Shown in pieces: positions 34,002 to 42,384 of a stretch of 64,000 nucleotides of DNA (position 1 is the first letter of the stretch; every line of letters starts with the position of its first letter). The notes beneath the pieces were generated by a model, which was not told the DNA's origin, ran no database searches, and saw nothing but the letters and a program-made list of their open reading frames with translations. Made by a program: the position numbers and the translations under genes. The stretch spans positions 496,001 through 560,000 of the forward strand of contig NZ_JAUSSK010000001.1 in NCBI RefSeq assembly GCF_030812295.1, read 5' to 3'. This stretch comes from Luteibacter jiangsuensis. GTDB taxonomy: Bacteria > Pseudomonadota > Gammaproteobacteria > Xanthomonadales > Rhodanobacteraceae.

Positions 34002-36158
34002 TCACGTCGCAGGATCCAAGGCCATTTTCCCGGGTGCCGCCACCGACGGGGTACCCAAGGCGCCCAAGGCCGGATCTGTCCGCGACGCCCGCCCCGTCTC
34101 CCTATGACCAGCCAGCCGCCGCAGGAACCGCGGGTCGTGATCGCTGGTCACGCTGAAGTCGAACCAATGATCGCTGGAGACGATCTCCCACAGGCTCTCG
34201 GCGCGACCGCCGGGCAGCAGGAGATGGCGGCGTGGCGGCTGGTGGGTGTATTCGTCGCTTGGCGTGACCGTCACGATGCACGCCCCGTTACCCTCGTTGG
34301 TGATGACCAGGCGTAGCAAGCCATCGAGACCGCCTGTCGCCAGGCGTACCTCGGGCTGGGGGTGACGTCCGCGATCACCAGCCGCCGGCTGGCTGCCAGC
34401 GAACTGGCGAAGGAACCCGTTCGGTCCCGTTACCGAGAGGTCATAGGCATTGCCGCTGTAGATGCTGGTCCAGCTGTCGGCGAGCGACTTGCCGGCTTCC
34501 ACCGTGTAGGCCCACGGACCATCGGTCCTCGCGGAGGAGAACACGTGGAAGAAGGCACCGCTCCCACCCTGGTTGATGAAATCCAGACGGTAGCGCCCCG
34601 CGGCGACATCGACCCTGCCCTGTACATCCAGTGCATAGGGCAAGGCACGGGCGGGTCGCTGTCCCGGTTCCTGACGCGGCATGCGCTGGTCGGACGGTGG
34701 CGTCGGACGCAGATCCTGATGAGCCTTCTGGTCCGGCTCATAACCGCTCGTGCCAGGCAGGCGCGGCGCATCGGCATCATGCCGCGAGAAGTCGAAAGCA
34801 CGAGTGAGGTCACCACATACCGCGCGACGCCAGGCAGAGATGTTCGGCTCGCGCACGCCGAAACGCTGCTCCAGGAAGCGGATGATCGAGGTGTGGTCGT
34901 AGGTTTCCGAGCAGACCCACCCGCCCTTGCTCCACGGTGACACGACCAGCATCGGCACGCGAACACCCAGGCCGTACACGCCGGCGACGAACCCATTGCC
35001 GCCAGGATATAGCTCGCCCTCCTTGGTCACCGTCGACAACCCCTGCTCGCGCGACGATGGCACGTACGGCGGCACGATATGATCGAAGAAGCCATCGTTT
35101 TCGTCGTAGGTGATGAATAGCGCCGTCTTGCTCCACACCTCCGGATTCGCGGTCAAGGCGTCGAGGACGCCGTCGAGGTACCAGGCGCCGTAGTTGGCGG
35201 GCCAGCTGGGATGTTCGGTATACGCCTCCGGCGCAGCGATCCACGATACGTGTGGCAGGCGGTCCGCGAGTACGTCCTCGCGCAGCATGGCGAATGGAGA
35301 TTGCCCCTTGGCGATCTCGGTGCCTGTGCGGGCCTTGTCGTACAGCGGGTTACCCGGCTGGGCATCGCGGTACTTGTCGAAGTACAGCAGCGAGTTGTCG
35401 CCGTAGTTGCCGATGTACGGATTCGACGTCCATCCCCAGCTGCCGGCCGCGTCCAGGCCCGTACCGATGTCCTGGTAGATCTTCCAGGACACACCGGCCT
35501 GCTCCAGGCGCTCGGGGTACGTCGTCCAGTCGTAGCCCTTCTCCGCGTTGTCGAGCACGGGGCCGGCGCCCTTCCCGTCGTTACCCACGTAGCCGCTCCA
35601 CATGTAGTAGCGGTTGGGATCGGTGGAAGACAGCATGCTGCAGTGATACGCGTCGCAGATGGTGAACGCATCGGCCAGCGCGTAATGGAACGGGATGTCC
35701 TCCCGGGTCAGGTACGCCATCGTGGTCGTACCCTTGGCCTGCACCCAGCCGTCGTATCGCCCGCCATTGGCAGCGGCGTGCGTGTCGTTCCACCCATGCG
35801 GCAGGTCTTCGAGGAATTGCAGGCCGAGGTCGTCGGCCGCGGGACGGAACGGCAGCAGATAATCGTCGGTCGACGCTGCATAAGGCTGATGCCAGACCGA
35901 CCTTCCGCTCGCCAGGGTGAAGGGACGTGGGTCGCCGAAACCGCGCACACCGCGAAGCGAACCGAAATAATGATCGAACGAGCGGTTTTCCTGCATGAGG
36001 ATCACCACGTGCTCGACATCGGCCAGCGTGCCGGTGCGCCGCGCTGCCGGGATCGAAAGCGCTTTCGCGATCGACGGCGGTACGATACCAGCGGTAAAGG
36101 CGGCGCCGGCTGCGCCCAGCGAAAGCTTGAGGAAGTGCCGCCGATCCTGAGACGTCAT
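34002..36158 (-). CDS. Tat-exported phosphocholine-specific phospholipase C
   Basis: 718 residues from ATG 36158 (MTSQDRRHFLKLSLGAAGAA, a clear Tat signal). The phosphoesterase domain has MQENRSFDHYFGSLRGVRGF (about 52-71), HVSWIAAPEAYTEHP and FITYDENDGFFDHI. Two C-terminal beta-sandwich domains (DUF756) complete the usual non-haemolytic/haemolytic PLC layout of about 700 residues. It cleaves phosphatidylcholine or sphingomyelin, for phosphate or choline supply or host-membrane attack. It is a single gene; the 270 bases between it and the cytochrome gene hold nothing clear. Confidence 0.92.
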   Translation of the reverse strand: MTSQDRRHFLKLSLGAAGAAFTAGIVPPSIAKALSIPAARRTGTLADVEHVVILMQENRSFDHYFGSLRGVRGFGDPRPFTLASGRSVWHQPYAASTDDYLLPFRPAADDLGLQFLEDLPHGWNDTHAAANGGRYDGWVQAKGTTTMAYLTREDIPFHYALADAFTICDAYHCSMLSSTDPNRYYMWSGYVGNDGKGAGPVLDNAEKGYDWTTYPERLEQAGVSWKIYQDIGTGLDAAGSWGWTSNPYIGNYGDNSLLYFDKYRDAQPGNPLYDKARTGTEIAKGQSPFAMLREDVLADRLPHVSWIAAPEAYTEHPSWPANYGAWYLDGVLDALTANPEVWSKTALFITYDENDGFFDHIVPPYVPSSREQGLSTVTKEGELYPGGNGFVAGVYGLGVRVPMLVVSPWSKGGWVCSETYDHTSIIRFLEQRFGVREPNISAWRRAVCGDLTRAFDFSRHDADAPRLPGTSGYEPDQKAHQDLRPTPPSDQRMPRQEPGQRPARALPYALDVQGRVDVAAGRYRLDFINQGGSGAFFHVFSSARTDGPWAYTVEAGKSLADSWTSIYSGNAYDLSVTGPNGFLRQFAGSQPAAGDRGRHPQPEVRLATGGLDGLLRLVITNEGNGACIVTVTPSDEYTHQPPRRHLLLPGGRAESLWEIVSSDHWFDFSVTSDHDPRFLRRLAGHRETGRASRTDPALGALGTPSVAAPGKMALDPAT

Positions 36159-36290
36159 GTTTGCCCTTTTCGCGGATTGGGGGCATGCCTGGCATGCTCG
36201 GCCTTCCACGGCTTGCGTTACCCCTGAGCGCATGAGTGTCGCGGCGAAATATGACAGGATCGTGCCAGCAAGATTCCGCGGAAGCGGATC

Positions 36291-37037
36291 TCAATGATGC
36301 TCACCATGCGCAAGAAGCATCATGAACACCAGGCCGGCCAGAACACCGCAGACCGGTGCCAGTCGTGCTTTCCCACTGGCCTTTGACCATATGCCGGGAA
36401 GGATGTCTGCAAGGGCGACGTAGACAATGGTGCCGGCGGCGAACGCCGAGACCATGGACGTGGTGCGCGTGTCGAGCGCCAGGAACTGGACCGCCACCGC
36501 GGCCAGCGGGACCGCCGATGCCATGGCGACAGACAACGCAAATGCACGCGCGGGCGTATAGCCCATCGCCACCAGCACCCCGGCACTGCCGATCTCACGG
36601 GGAACCTCGTGCAAGGCGATAGCGATGAGCGCCGCATAGCCTGGGGCCGGGCCCGCCGCGAAGGCACCCGCCAGAATCATGCCATCGACAGCGTGATGGA
36701 TGAGGTCGCCCAGCAGCGTCATCCTCGCGGTGGGCATGCCGCGCGGCCATTCCCTGGTCGACATCCGCATGGCGGACTCTGCGCAGAGCAGGATAACCAC
36801 CCCCATGGCGGACACTGCCAATATGCTTTCCGCCTCCCCTCCTCCTTCGAGGGCGTGTGGAAGTACATGGAGGAATGCGTCCCCGAGCAACAGGCCGACA
36901 GCGAGCGCCTGAAGCCACGGCAGCCACCCCTGCCGGCTCGCCGAGGGAAGCCACGCCACAGCGCGCGACGACAGCGATGTCGCTGCAAGGAAAAGCGAAG
37001 ACAAAAGCAGGTCCAGCGTGAGAGGTGGCACGGGCAT
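36291..37037 (-). CDS. ZIP-family zinc transporter
   Basis: 248 residues from ATG 37037, with seven or eight membrane helices. The ZIP metal-binding helices are clear: LIHHAVDGMILAGAF (about 127-141) and ALIAIALHEVPREIGSAG (about 151-168), with the His/Glu ligands. It brings divalent metal, most likely zinc, into the cytoplasm. It is the last gene of the Zur-box operon, 50 bases after the preceding gene. ZupT-like members can also carry iron or manganese. Confidence 0.88.
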   Translation of the reverse strand: MPVPPLTLDLLLSSLFLAATSLSSRAVAWLPSASRQGWLPWLQALAVGLLLGDAFLHVLPHALEGGGEAESILAVSAMGVVILLCAESAMRMSTREWPRGMPTARMTLLGDLIHHAVDGMILAGAFAAGPAPGYAALIAIALHEVPREIGSAGVLVAMGYTPARAFALSVAMASAVPLAAVAVQFLALDTRTTSMVSAFAAGTIVYVALADILPGIWSKASGKARLAPVCGVLAGLVFMMLLAHGEHH

Positions 37038-37087
37038 CAAGCGCCATCGAATGGAAAACGGGATACGGCTGTCACGAGGTTTTTTTC

Positions 37088-37798
37088 CTACTGGCACGTG
37101 GCAGGCAGGCCACTGATCAGGTGCTGGATATGGCCGGCTGCCTGCTCAGGAGAGGCCCCCTCGGTGTGGCAGAGCCGGAGAATGTTGGAGCGGGCGTTCG
37201 CGCGAAGGCCGGCGCATTGCCAGGCACGAGGCGAGTCGAGGGGCAACATGGCATAGGCGACGGAAGTGCAGCTGTCCCTCACCCGTTGATCGAGGGGGAC
37301 ATGCTTGAATTCCGCCGGGACGATCGATAGCCCGGGGTCGAAGTAGCTGTCGGGAAAGGCCGCGGCATACGCTTCAGGGTCGAGGCTGCGCGTGTAGTCG
37401 CCTATATGCAGGGTCACCGGACTGACGCAGCTTGCTTGCCGAACCCTGTCGTCGACCACGACGGTGACATCGTGCCGGAAGTTTTCCGACGTCCCACCGT
37501 CTCCTCCTCCGGCAACGAGCGCCGGCACGTGCGCCAACACGGCCATCCTGGGAAGGTCATGGGCGCGCGAAGGCATGCAACGTCCCCGAAGCGCGGCAGC
37601 GACGAGAAAGACCACGTCGTCGGCGACAGCGTCGTCCGCGATCATTCGCTTCCCTACTCGTTCCGCCGCATCCCGATCCGCGCCATCCTTCCTGGCCGGC
37701 GGGCGCGCATCGCCCGGCAAGGTTTGCTGGGGTGTCCATATCAGTGCGACGGCGGCCAGCACACCCACCAGGGCGGAGACGGTAACCCACCTTTTCAT
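37088..37798 (-). CDS. Secreted hypothetical protein of the zinc operon
   Basis: 236 residues with a signal peptide (about 1-25). Four or more cysteines in the mature part (RGRCMPSR, RQASCVSP, RDSCTSVA, QCAGLR, RLCHTE, PATCQ) suggest periplasmic disulphides. No family is recognised. The position between a DUF3299 protein and a ZIP transporter, 13 and 50 bases from its neighbours, suggests a role in periplasmic zinc handling, but no metal-binding cluster is evident. Confidence 0.7.
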   Translation of the reverse strand: MKRWVTVSALVGVLAAVALIWTPQQTLPGDARPPARKDGADRDAAERVGKRMIADDAVADDVVFLVAAALRGRCMPSRAHDLPRMAVLAHVPALVAGGGDGGTSENFRHDVTVVVDDRVRQASCVSPVTLHIGDYTRSLDPEAYAAAFPDSYFDPGLSIVPAEFKHVPLDQRVRDSCTSVAYAMLPLDSPRAWQCAGLRANARSNILRLCHTEGASPEQAAGHIQHLISGLPATCQ

Positions 37799-37811
37799 CG
37801 TGTGGCGAGGC

Positions 37812-38534
37812 TCATTCGAATGCCTGGCGTAACCGCTCGGCGTCGGAGTCGTGGTACGGCTCGAGAACCGCGTCACCCATGCCATAGGCGGACGCGGCCA
37901 TGGCGTTCTGCGTAACCTCGGTGTGCAGCACCCCCTTGAGGGTCAAGGGGTCATACAGGCTCGGGGTATCGATGCCATGGGCAAGCTTCACGTGGATGAG
38001 CATGTTCGGCGGTGGCGGCGGCACATGGATGCACGCGCCATAAAAAGGCACGAAGAAGAACTCCAGCATCTTCCCGTCGTCATCGGATTCCAGGGGCACG
38101 ACGTAACCCGAGAGCTTCACTTTCTGGTTGTCGAGCGCCTCGACCGTATGCAACGTACCGACCTGTTTCATGCGCTGGTTGCCGACGTGCAGCACGGGGG
38201 GCGCGTTCTCGAGCGTCTTGATGTCCTCGGGCGGGACCATGTGGCTCCAGTCGAGATCGGCATAGCCGTTTTCGTCGGGCTGGCCGAGCAACGCCGCACC
38301 TGCGGGAGTCACCGCCTTCGGCGCCCCATGGGCGGCGGCAAACGCGCGTGCCGCCACGATGCCGGCGACCTGGGCCTTGGCCCTCGCCGTACGCATGGCG
38401 TCGGCTTCGGCCTGTGCCGATGCCAGCGCCGATGTGGCCGAGCCTGCCGGCTCGCCTCGCGGGGCGTCCGCGGGGTCGCTGCACGCGGTGAGGAACGCGC
38501 TGGAAACGACGAACAGGATCGCATTGCGTTTCAT
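37812..38534 (-). CDS. DUF3299 lipoprotein of the zinc operon
   Basis: 240 residues. The signal ends in a lipobox-like FLTAC at about 14-18. The C-terminal domain is DUF3299: DLDWSHMVPPEDI, KLSGYVVPLESDDDG, EFFFVPFYGACIHVPPPPPN. DUF3299 proteins are periplasmic, sit with ABC-type zinc systems such as the zrg operon of Vibrio, and bear a conserved Cys/His patch, here CIHVP. The start overlaps the permease stop by one base (TGATG). Confidence 0.85.
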   Translation of the reverse strand: MKRNAILFVVSSAFLTACSDPADAPRGEPAGSATSALASAQAEADAMRTARAKAQVAGIVAARAFAAAHGAPKAVTPAGAALLGQPDENGYADLDWSHMVPPEDIKTLENAPPVLHVGNQRMKQVGTLHTVEALDNQKVKLSGYVVPLESDDDGKMLEFFFVPFYGACIHVPPPPPNMLIHVKLAHGIDTPSLYDPLTLKGVLHTEVTQNAMAASAYGMGDAVLEPYHDSDAERLRQAFE

Positions 38535-39790
38535 CACAGGCGCACCTGCAGGCCGTCGGCCAGCGAGCGACGATACGCCACCCAGCCAGGGATGCATCCC
38601 GCCAGCGAGCCCAGGGCGAGTACGAGCAGCAATAACGGCCATTCGCCAGGCGCGGGGGTTCCGTCGATCACCAGCCCCGCCGTACTGATCAGGTAATCGT
38701 GTGCAAGTGCCGTCGCCGCATCGAGCAGGGCGACACCGGCAAGCATGCCGCCTATCGTCAAGAGCGTGCTTTCCATCACCAGCAGCGCGAAGACCGTGCG
38801 CGTCGACGCTCCCACCGCCCGTAGTACGGCCATCTCGCGCCGACGCTCACCAAGCATCCCCAGGAGCGCGGTCAACATGCCGGACATGCCGACCAGCAAG
38901 ACCATCCCACTGACGACACGCAAGGCATTTTCAGCCGTGCCGACCAGGTGCCAGAGTTCACCCAGTGCAACCCCGGGCAGGACGGCCAGCAGGGGCTCTT
39001 CGGGATATTCGTTGATGGCGCGTTGTACGGCGAACGCGGACAGACGGGAGCGCAGGCCGACGAGCGTGGCCGTGATGGCCTTCGGGGTCAGGTCCATGTG
39101 CCGCGCCTGTTCGGCGGACGCTTCCATGCCCGGCAACCGGATGCCGGAATGCCAGTCGACATGGATGGCTTCGATGGCTTCCAGGCTGACGGCGATCGTG
39201 GCATCGACAGGCGTGCCGGTGGGTGACATGACTCCGCTCACGCGGAACGGCTTGTCCGCATGGGAGGCGAGATGGGGGCCGCCAAGGCCGTGCGACAGAA
39301 CCAGGCTGTCGCCGACCTTGTAGTGAAGCTGGCGGGCGACTTCCGAGCCAATGACCGCGTCATAGAGATCGGAAAACGGCTTGCCGCTGGCAAAGGCAAG
39401 CGCGTTGCCTCGTCCGTAGTGGTAGTGGTCGAAGAAGGCGGTCGAGGTCCCGGTCACCCGGAAGCCGCGGTGCGAATCACCGAGCGAGAGCGGAACGGTC
39501 CACGCCACCTCGGGCATCGCCCGTATATCCTGGTAGCTCTTCCAGGTGATGTTGTTCGTGGCTTCGCCGATGTGGAAGATGGAATAAAGCAGCAATGTCA
39601 CCGGCCCGCTCCGGGCCCCGACCAGGAGGTCGGTGCCCGAAACGGTACTTGCAAAACCCTGCCTCGCTTCGATGCGGACGCGTTCAACACCCAGCAGCAG
39701 GAAGACACTCAATGCGATGGTGAATACGGTCAGGGCGACCCCCGCCTTTCGCTGGCGGAGGCTCTTGAGCGTCAGGGAAAACAGCCTCAT
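38534..39790 (-). CDS. MacB/FtsX-type ABC permease
   Basis: 418 residues. One N-terminal membrane helix (VALTVFTIALSVFLLLG), a large periplasmic domain (about 40-270) with ETTNNITWKSYQ-like segments, and three C-terminal helices (VVSGMVLLVGMSGMLTALL, ESTLLTIGGMLAGVALL, LLLLVLALGSLAGCIPGW). This is the topology of FtsX/MacB mechanotransmission permeases. It starts five bases after the ATPase stop. In zrg-like systems it works with a DUF2796 protein and a DUF3299 protein in zinc acquisition. Confidence 0.9.
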   Translation of the reverse strand: MRLFSLTLKSLRQRKAGVALTVFTIALSVFLLLGVERVRIEARQGFASTVSGTDLLVGARSGPVTLLLYSIFHIGEATNNITWKSYQDIRAMPEVAWTVPLSLGDSHRGFRVTGTSTAFFDHYHYGRGNALAFASGKPFSDLYDAVIGSEVARQLHYKVGDSLVLSHGLGGPHLASHADKPFRVSGVMSPTGTPVDATIAVSLEAIEAIHVDWHSGIRLPGMEASAEQARHMDLTPKAITATLVGLRSRLSAFAVQRAINEYPEEPLLAVLPGVALGELWHLVGTAENALRVVSGMVLLVGMSGMLTALLGMLGERRREMAVLRAVGASTRTVFALLVMESTLLTIGGMLAGVALLDAATALAHDYLISTAGLVIDGTPAPGEWPLLLLVLALGSLAGCIPGWVAYRRSLADGLQVRL

Positions 39791-39795
39791 CGAAA

Positions 39796-40512
39796 TCAGG
39801 ACTCCCGGCTGTCGCGCGGATCGCCATCGAGCGTCACGCCGCGGTCGAAGTGGCGCGCAAGGGCAAGGTCATGGCTGACGAAGACGACACCGGTTCCATG
39901 GCGGGCGCATTCATCGAGCAGCAGCGTCAGGAACGCATCGCGGCTCGCCGCATCCAGAGCGGAAGTCGGCTCGTCAGCCAGCAGGAGTTCGGGGCCTCCG
40001 ATGAGCGCACGCGCGGCGGCGACGCGTTGCTGTTGCCCCACGCTGAGTTCCCCTGTCCGTGCATGTGACCACGTCCGTTGGCCAAGGCCGAGCGCGCCGA
40101 GAAGTCGTGTCGCCTCGCTTGTCATCAGGGAACGGGTCGCGCCGGCCCGCCGGCTGCGCTCCGCGGACCATGCGCAGCCCAGCAGCACATTTTCCACGGG
40201 CGTAAGGAACGGAAGCAGGTTGAACTGCTGGAAGATGTAGCCCAGGTGATTGGCGCGAAAGCGATCCCTCGCACGGGCAGCCATCGAGGCAAAGGACATG
40301 CCGAGAATCCTTACATCGCCGTCGGTCGGCGCAAGCACGCCGGACAGCAAACCGAGCACCGTGCTTTTCCCGCTGCCGCTTGGCCCGCCAAGGAACAAGC
40401 GCTCGCCAGGTGCCAGTTCGAGGTCCCCCAGGACGAGAGCCGCACTCGACCCCGGCCACGTGTGGCGAAGCGACCGTGTGCTCACGAGAGGAGAGGACGC
40501 CGGCCCGATCAT
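39796..40512 (-). CDS. ABC transporter ATPase (LolD/MacB type)
   Basis: 238 residues with all ABC motifs: Walker A GGPSGSGKST (42-51), Q-loop FQQFNLLPFLTP (94-105), signature LSVGQQQRVAAARAL (156-170), Walker B LLLADEPTSALD (176-187) and the switch His in FVSHD. ATG 40512 overlaps the DUF2796 stop by four bases (ATGA). The longer frame upstream is out-of-frame DUF2796 sequence. It energises the adjacent permease. Confidence 0.92.
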   Translation of the reverse strand: MIGPASSPLVSTRSLRHTWPGSSAALVLGDLELAPGERLFLGGPSGSGKSTVLGLLSGVLAPTDGDVRILGMSFASMAARARDRFRANHLGYIFQQFNLLPFLTPVENVLLGCAWSAERSRRAGATRSLMTSEATRLLGALGLGQRTWSHARTGELSVGQQQRVAAARALIGGPELLLADEPTSALDAASRDAFLTLLLDECARHGTGVVFVSHDLALARHFDRGVTLDGDPRDSRES

Positions 40513-41033
40513 TGCCGCACGTCGACCCGGGTAGCGCTGCCCTCGAGATCCTGCTGGTTGCTGCCAGACGCGGTGATGATGTCGACGACCACCTTCCGGA
40601 CCGCCGGGAAGGCGGACGCAAGGCGGACATCCACATGGTCGAGCTCGGCCACCTTTCGGCAGGCATAGTGGTATTCCGCATCGAAGTCGGCGTGTCCACC
40701 AGGCTCCGCTGCGTCGCCGAACCCGTGAGGTGACACCTTCGCTGAAGCGAGGGTGCAGCCGGCGGCGGAAGCCGGCACGAGCCAACCGGCGCCGGTGAGC
40801 GTAGCCGTCGCCCTGTCGACCGCCGAACGCTCCCGCGGCGAAGCCGGCGGATGCTCGAAGCCCACGGCGTCGTGCCCCGGTACGCTGACCTGCACGTCCA
40901 TCAGGCCACCGTCGACCGACATGTTCACGCTCGCCTGTCCATGAATGTGTGGCCCGAGCTGTCTCTCTGCAGCATTCGCCATCATCGGCAAGGCCGCCAG
41001 CAGAAACGGGAATACCATCATGTGCATCTTCAT
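40509..41033 (-). CDS. DUF2796 (ZrgA-family) periplasmic zinc protein
   Basis: 174 residues from ATG 41033, which starts a signal peptide (MKMHMMVFPFLLAALPMMAN). The mature protein begins AERQLGPHIHGQASVNMSVD, the hallmark of DUF2796/ZrgA proteins, and has GHDAVGFEHPP and HADFDAEYHYAC. Several His residues could bind zinc. In Vibrio, ZrgA is a periplasmic component of a zinc uptake system. First gene of the operon, 46 bases below a perfect Zur-like palindrome. Confidence 0.88.
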   Translation of the reverse strand: MKMHMMVFPFLLAALPMMANAAERQLGPHIHGQASVNMSVDGGLMDVQVSVPGHDAVGFEHPPASPRERSAVDRATATLTGAGWLVPASAAGCTLASAKVSPHGFGDAAEPGGHADFDAEYHYACRKVAELDHVDVRLASAFPAVRKVVVDIITASGSNQQDLEGSATRVDVRQ

Positions 41034-41078
41034 GGCCAAGGGGAGGCAAACGCCGAGGTGCGGCAACCCATGAACGTT

Positions 41079-41090
41079 ATGTTATAACAT
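41079..41090. promoter_or_regulatory. Zur-like operator
   Basis: ATGTTATAACAT is a perfect 12-base palindrome that matches the core of proteobacterial Zur boxes. It lies 46 bases upstream of the DUF2796 start and 41 bases upstream of the divergent phospholipase-D gene, so it could repress both when zinc is plentiful. Confidence 0.75.
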
Positions 41091-41130
41091 CATCATCAAG
41101 CAAGCCCCATTGGATGTGCGGAGCAGCCCT

Positions 41131-42384
41131 ATGCATACGATCCCGAACCGCCTGAGCACGCGGGCGTTTGTCCACGCCATGCTTTGCGCAGCCCTGTCCA
41201 TGATTCCCCTCGTCGCCGTCGCCTCGAAAGAATCGCCTTCGCCGAATGCGTTCGAATGGGTCGAAAGCGTGCCGGAGGGCACCTCTTACGGACTTCCCGA
41301 CACGGCGAGGACAGCGCCGACCTGGCTGTCGATGGTGCGCGGAGCGAAAGATCACATCGATATCGCGGCGTTTTACCTGAGCAACCCGCCCGGCGCTGGG
41401 CTCGCTCCCGTCATCGACGCGCTTGTGGCGCAGGGAAAAAAGGGTGTCCGGATCAATATCCTCGTCGACAGCAGCTTCATGCATGAGAGCCAACCGGCGG
41501 TCGATACGCTGAAAGACGCCCCGGGCATTACCGTCCGCCAGATGCCGGTCAAGGACATGACGGGTGGCGTGTTGCACGTGAAGTTCATGGAAGTGGACGG
41601 CCGCGATGTTTTCGTGGGCAGCCAGAACTGGGACTGGCGAGCCATCCAGCACATCCATGAGGTCGGTGCGCGCATATCCGACCCACGCATCGGGGCGACC
41701 TTCCAGGCGGAGTTCGACCATCTCTGGCATCTGGCCGGAAATCCGGCCGACGCGCGCCTTGCCTCGCCTCTGGTACCTCCACCATCGTTCGAGCCCGTGA
41801 CCGAACTCGCTCCCGTGGTCATCGATGGTGCCGGCCAGCCCAGCACCGTCTTCCCCGCCTTCAGCCCGGATGCCCTGCAGCCTGCCTGGCTAACGAGCGA
41901 GGCGCCCACCCTCGCCCTGCTTCTCGGTCAGGCCCGGAAGAGCATTCGTCTGCAGGTCATGACGCTGTCGGCGTTCAAGGATTTCGGGCCCAAGGGCTAC
42001 TGGGGATTGCTCGATGCCGCGCTTCGCGACGCGGCGGCTCGCGGCGTGAAGGTGCAAGTGATCGTGGCCGACTGGGCGCTCCGTGGGCAGGACCTGGCTT
42101 ACCTGCAAAGCCTTGCCGTCTTGCCAGGCATCGAAATCCGCTATTCGACGGTACCGCAGGCAACATCCGGCCCGATTCCCTATGCGCGTGTGGAGCATGC
42201 GAAGTACGTGATGGTCGACGACGAGCTCGCCTTTGTCGGTACGGGGAATTGGAGCTGGAGCTATTTCGAGAGCACGGTAGACGCTTCGCTCTTTATCCAC
42301 GGTCCACTGGCCCGTCCACTCGGAAGAATTTTCGACGCGGACTGGAACGGGCCTTATGTGAAACCACTCAAAAGTCATAACTGA
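41131..42384 (+). CDS. Secreted PLD-family protein (PLD3/4-like)
   Basis: 417 residues with a signal peptide (about 12-35). Two HKD half-sites are present: HVKFMEVDG with GSQNWDWRAIQHIHEVG (about 149-175) and HAKYMVVDD-type HAKYVMVDDE with GTGNWSWSYFEST (about 356-385). The NWDWR/NWSW forms and the spacing are closest to animal PLD3/PLD4, which are 5' exonucleases of single-stranded nucleic acid rather than lipases. ATG 41131 with GGAG seven bases upstream was preferred over TTG 41110. It shares a Zur-like box with the zinc operon. It overlaps the convergent TonB receptor by 17 bases. Confidence 0.85.
   Translation: MHTIPNRLSTRAFVHAMLCAALSMIPLVAVASKESPSPNAFEWVESVPEGTSYGLPDTARTAPTWLSMVRGAKDHIDIAAFYLSNPPGAGLAPVIDALVAQGKKGVRINILVDSSFMHESQPAVDTLKDAPGITVRQMPVKDMTGGVLHVKFMEVDGRDVFVGSQNWDWRAIQHIHEVGARISDPRIGATFQAEFDHLWHLAGNPADARLASPLVPPPSFEPVTELAPVVIDGAGQPSTVFPAFSPDALQPAWLTSEAPTLALLLGQARKSIRLQVMTLSAFKDFGPKGYWGLLDAALRDAAARGVKVQVIVADWALRGQDLAYLQSLAVLPGIEIRYSTVPQATSGPIPYARVEHAKYVMVDDELAFVGTGNWSWSYFESTVDASLFIHGPLARPLGRIFDADWNGPYVKPLKSHN

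Noticed and set aside
34002-36227. Long plus-strand frames opposite phospholipase C, glgX, glgP and the NtrC-type genes
   Set aside because: They are antisense shadows in GC-rich coding sequence, Arg/Pro/His-rich and without family similarity, whereas the opposite strand encodes full domains.
39796-41049. A 417-codon frame as one long ABC protein
   Set aside because: Its first 180 residues are the out-of-frame DUF2796 gene. The true ATPase starts at 40512 with an ATGA overlap.
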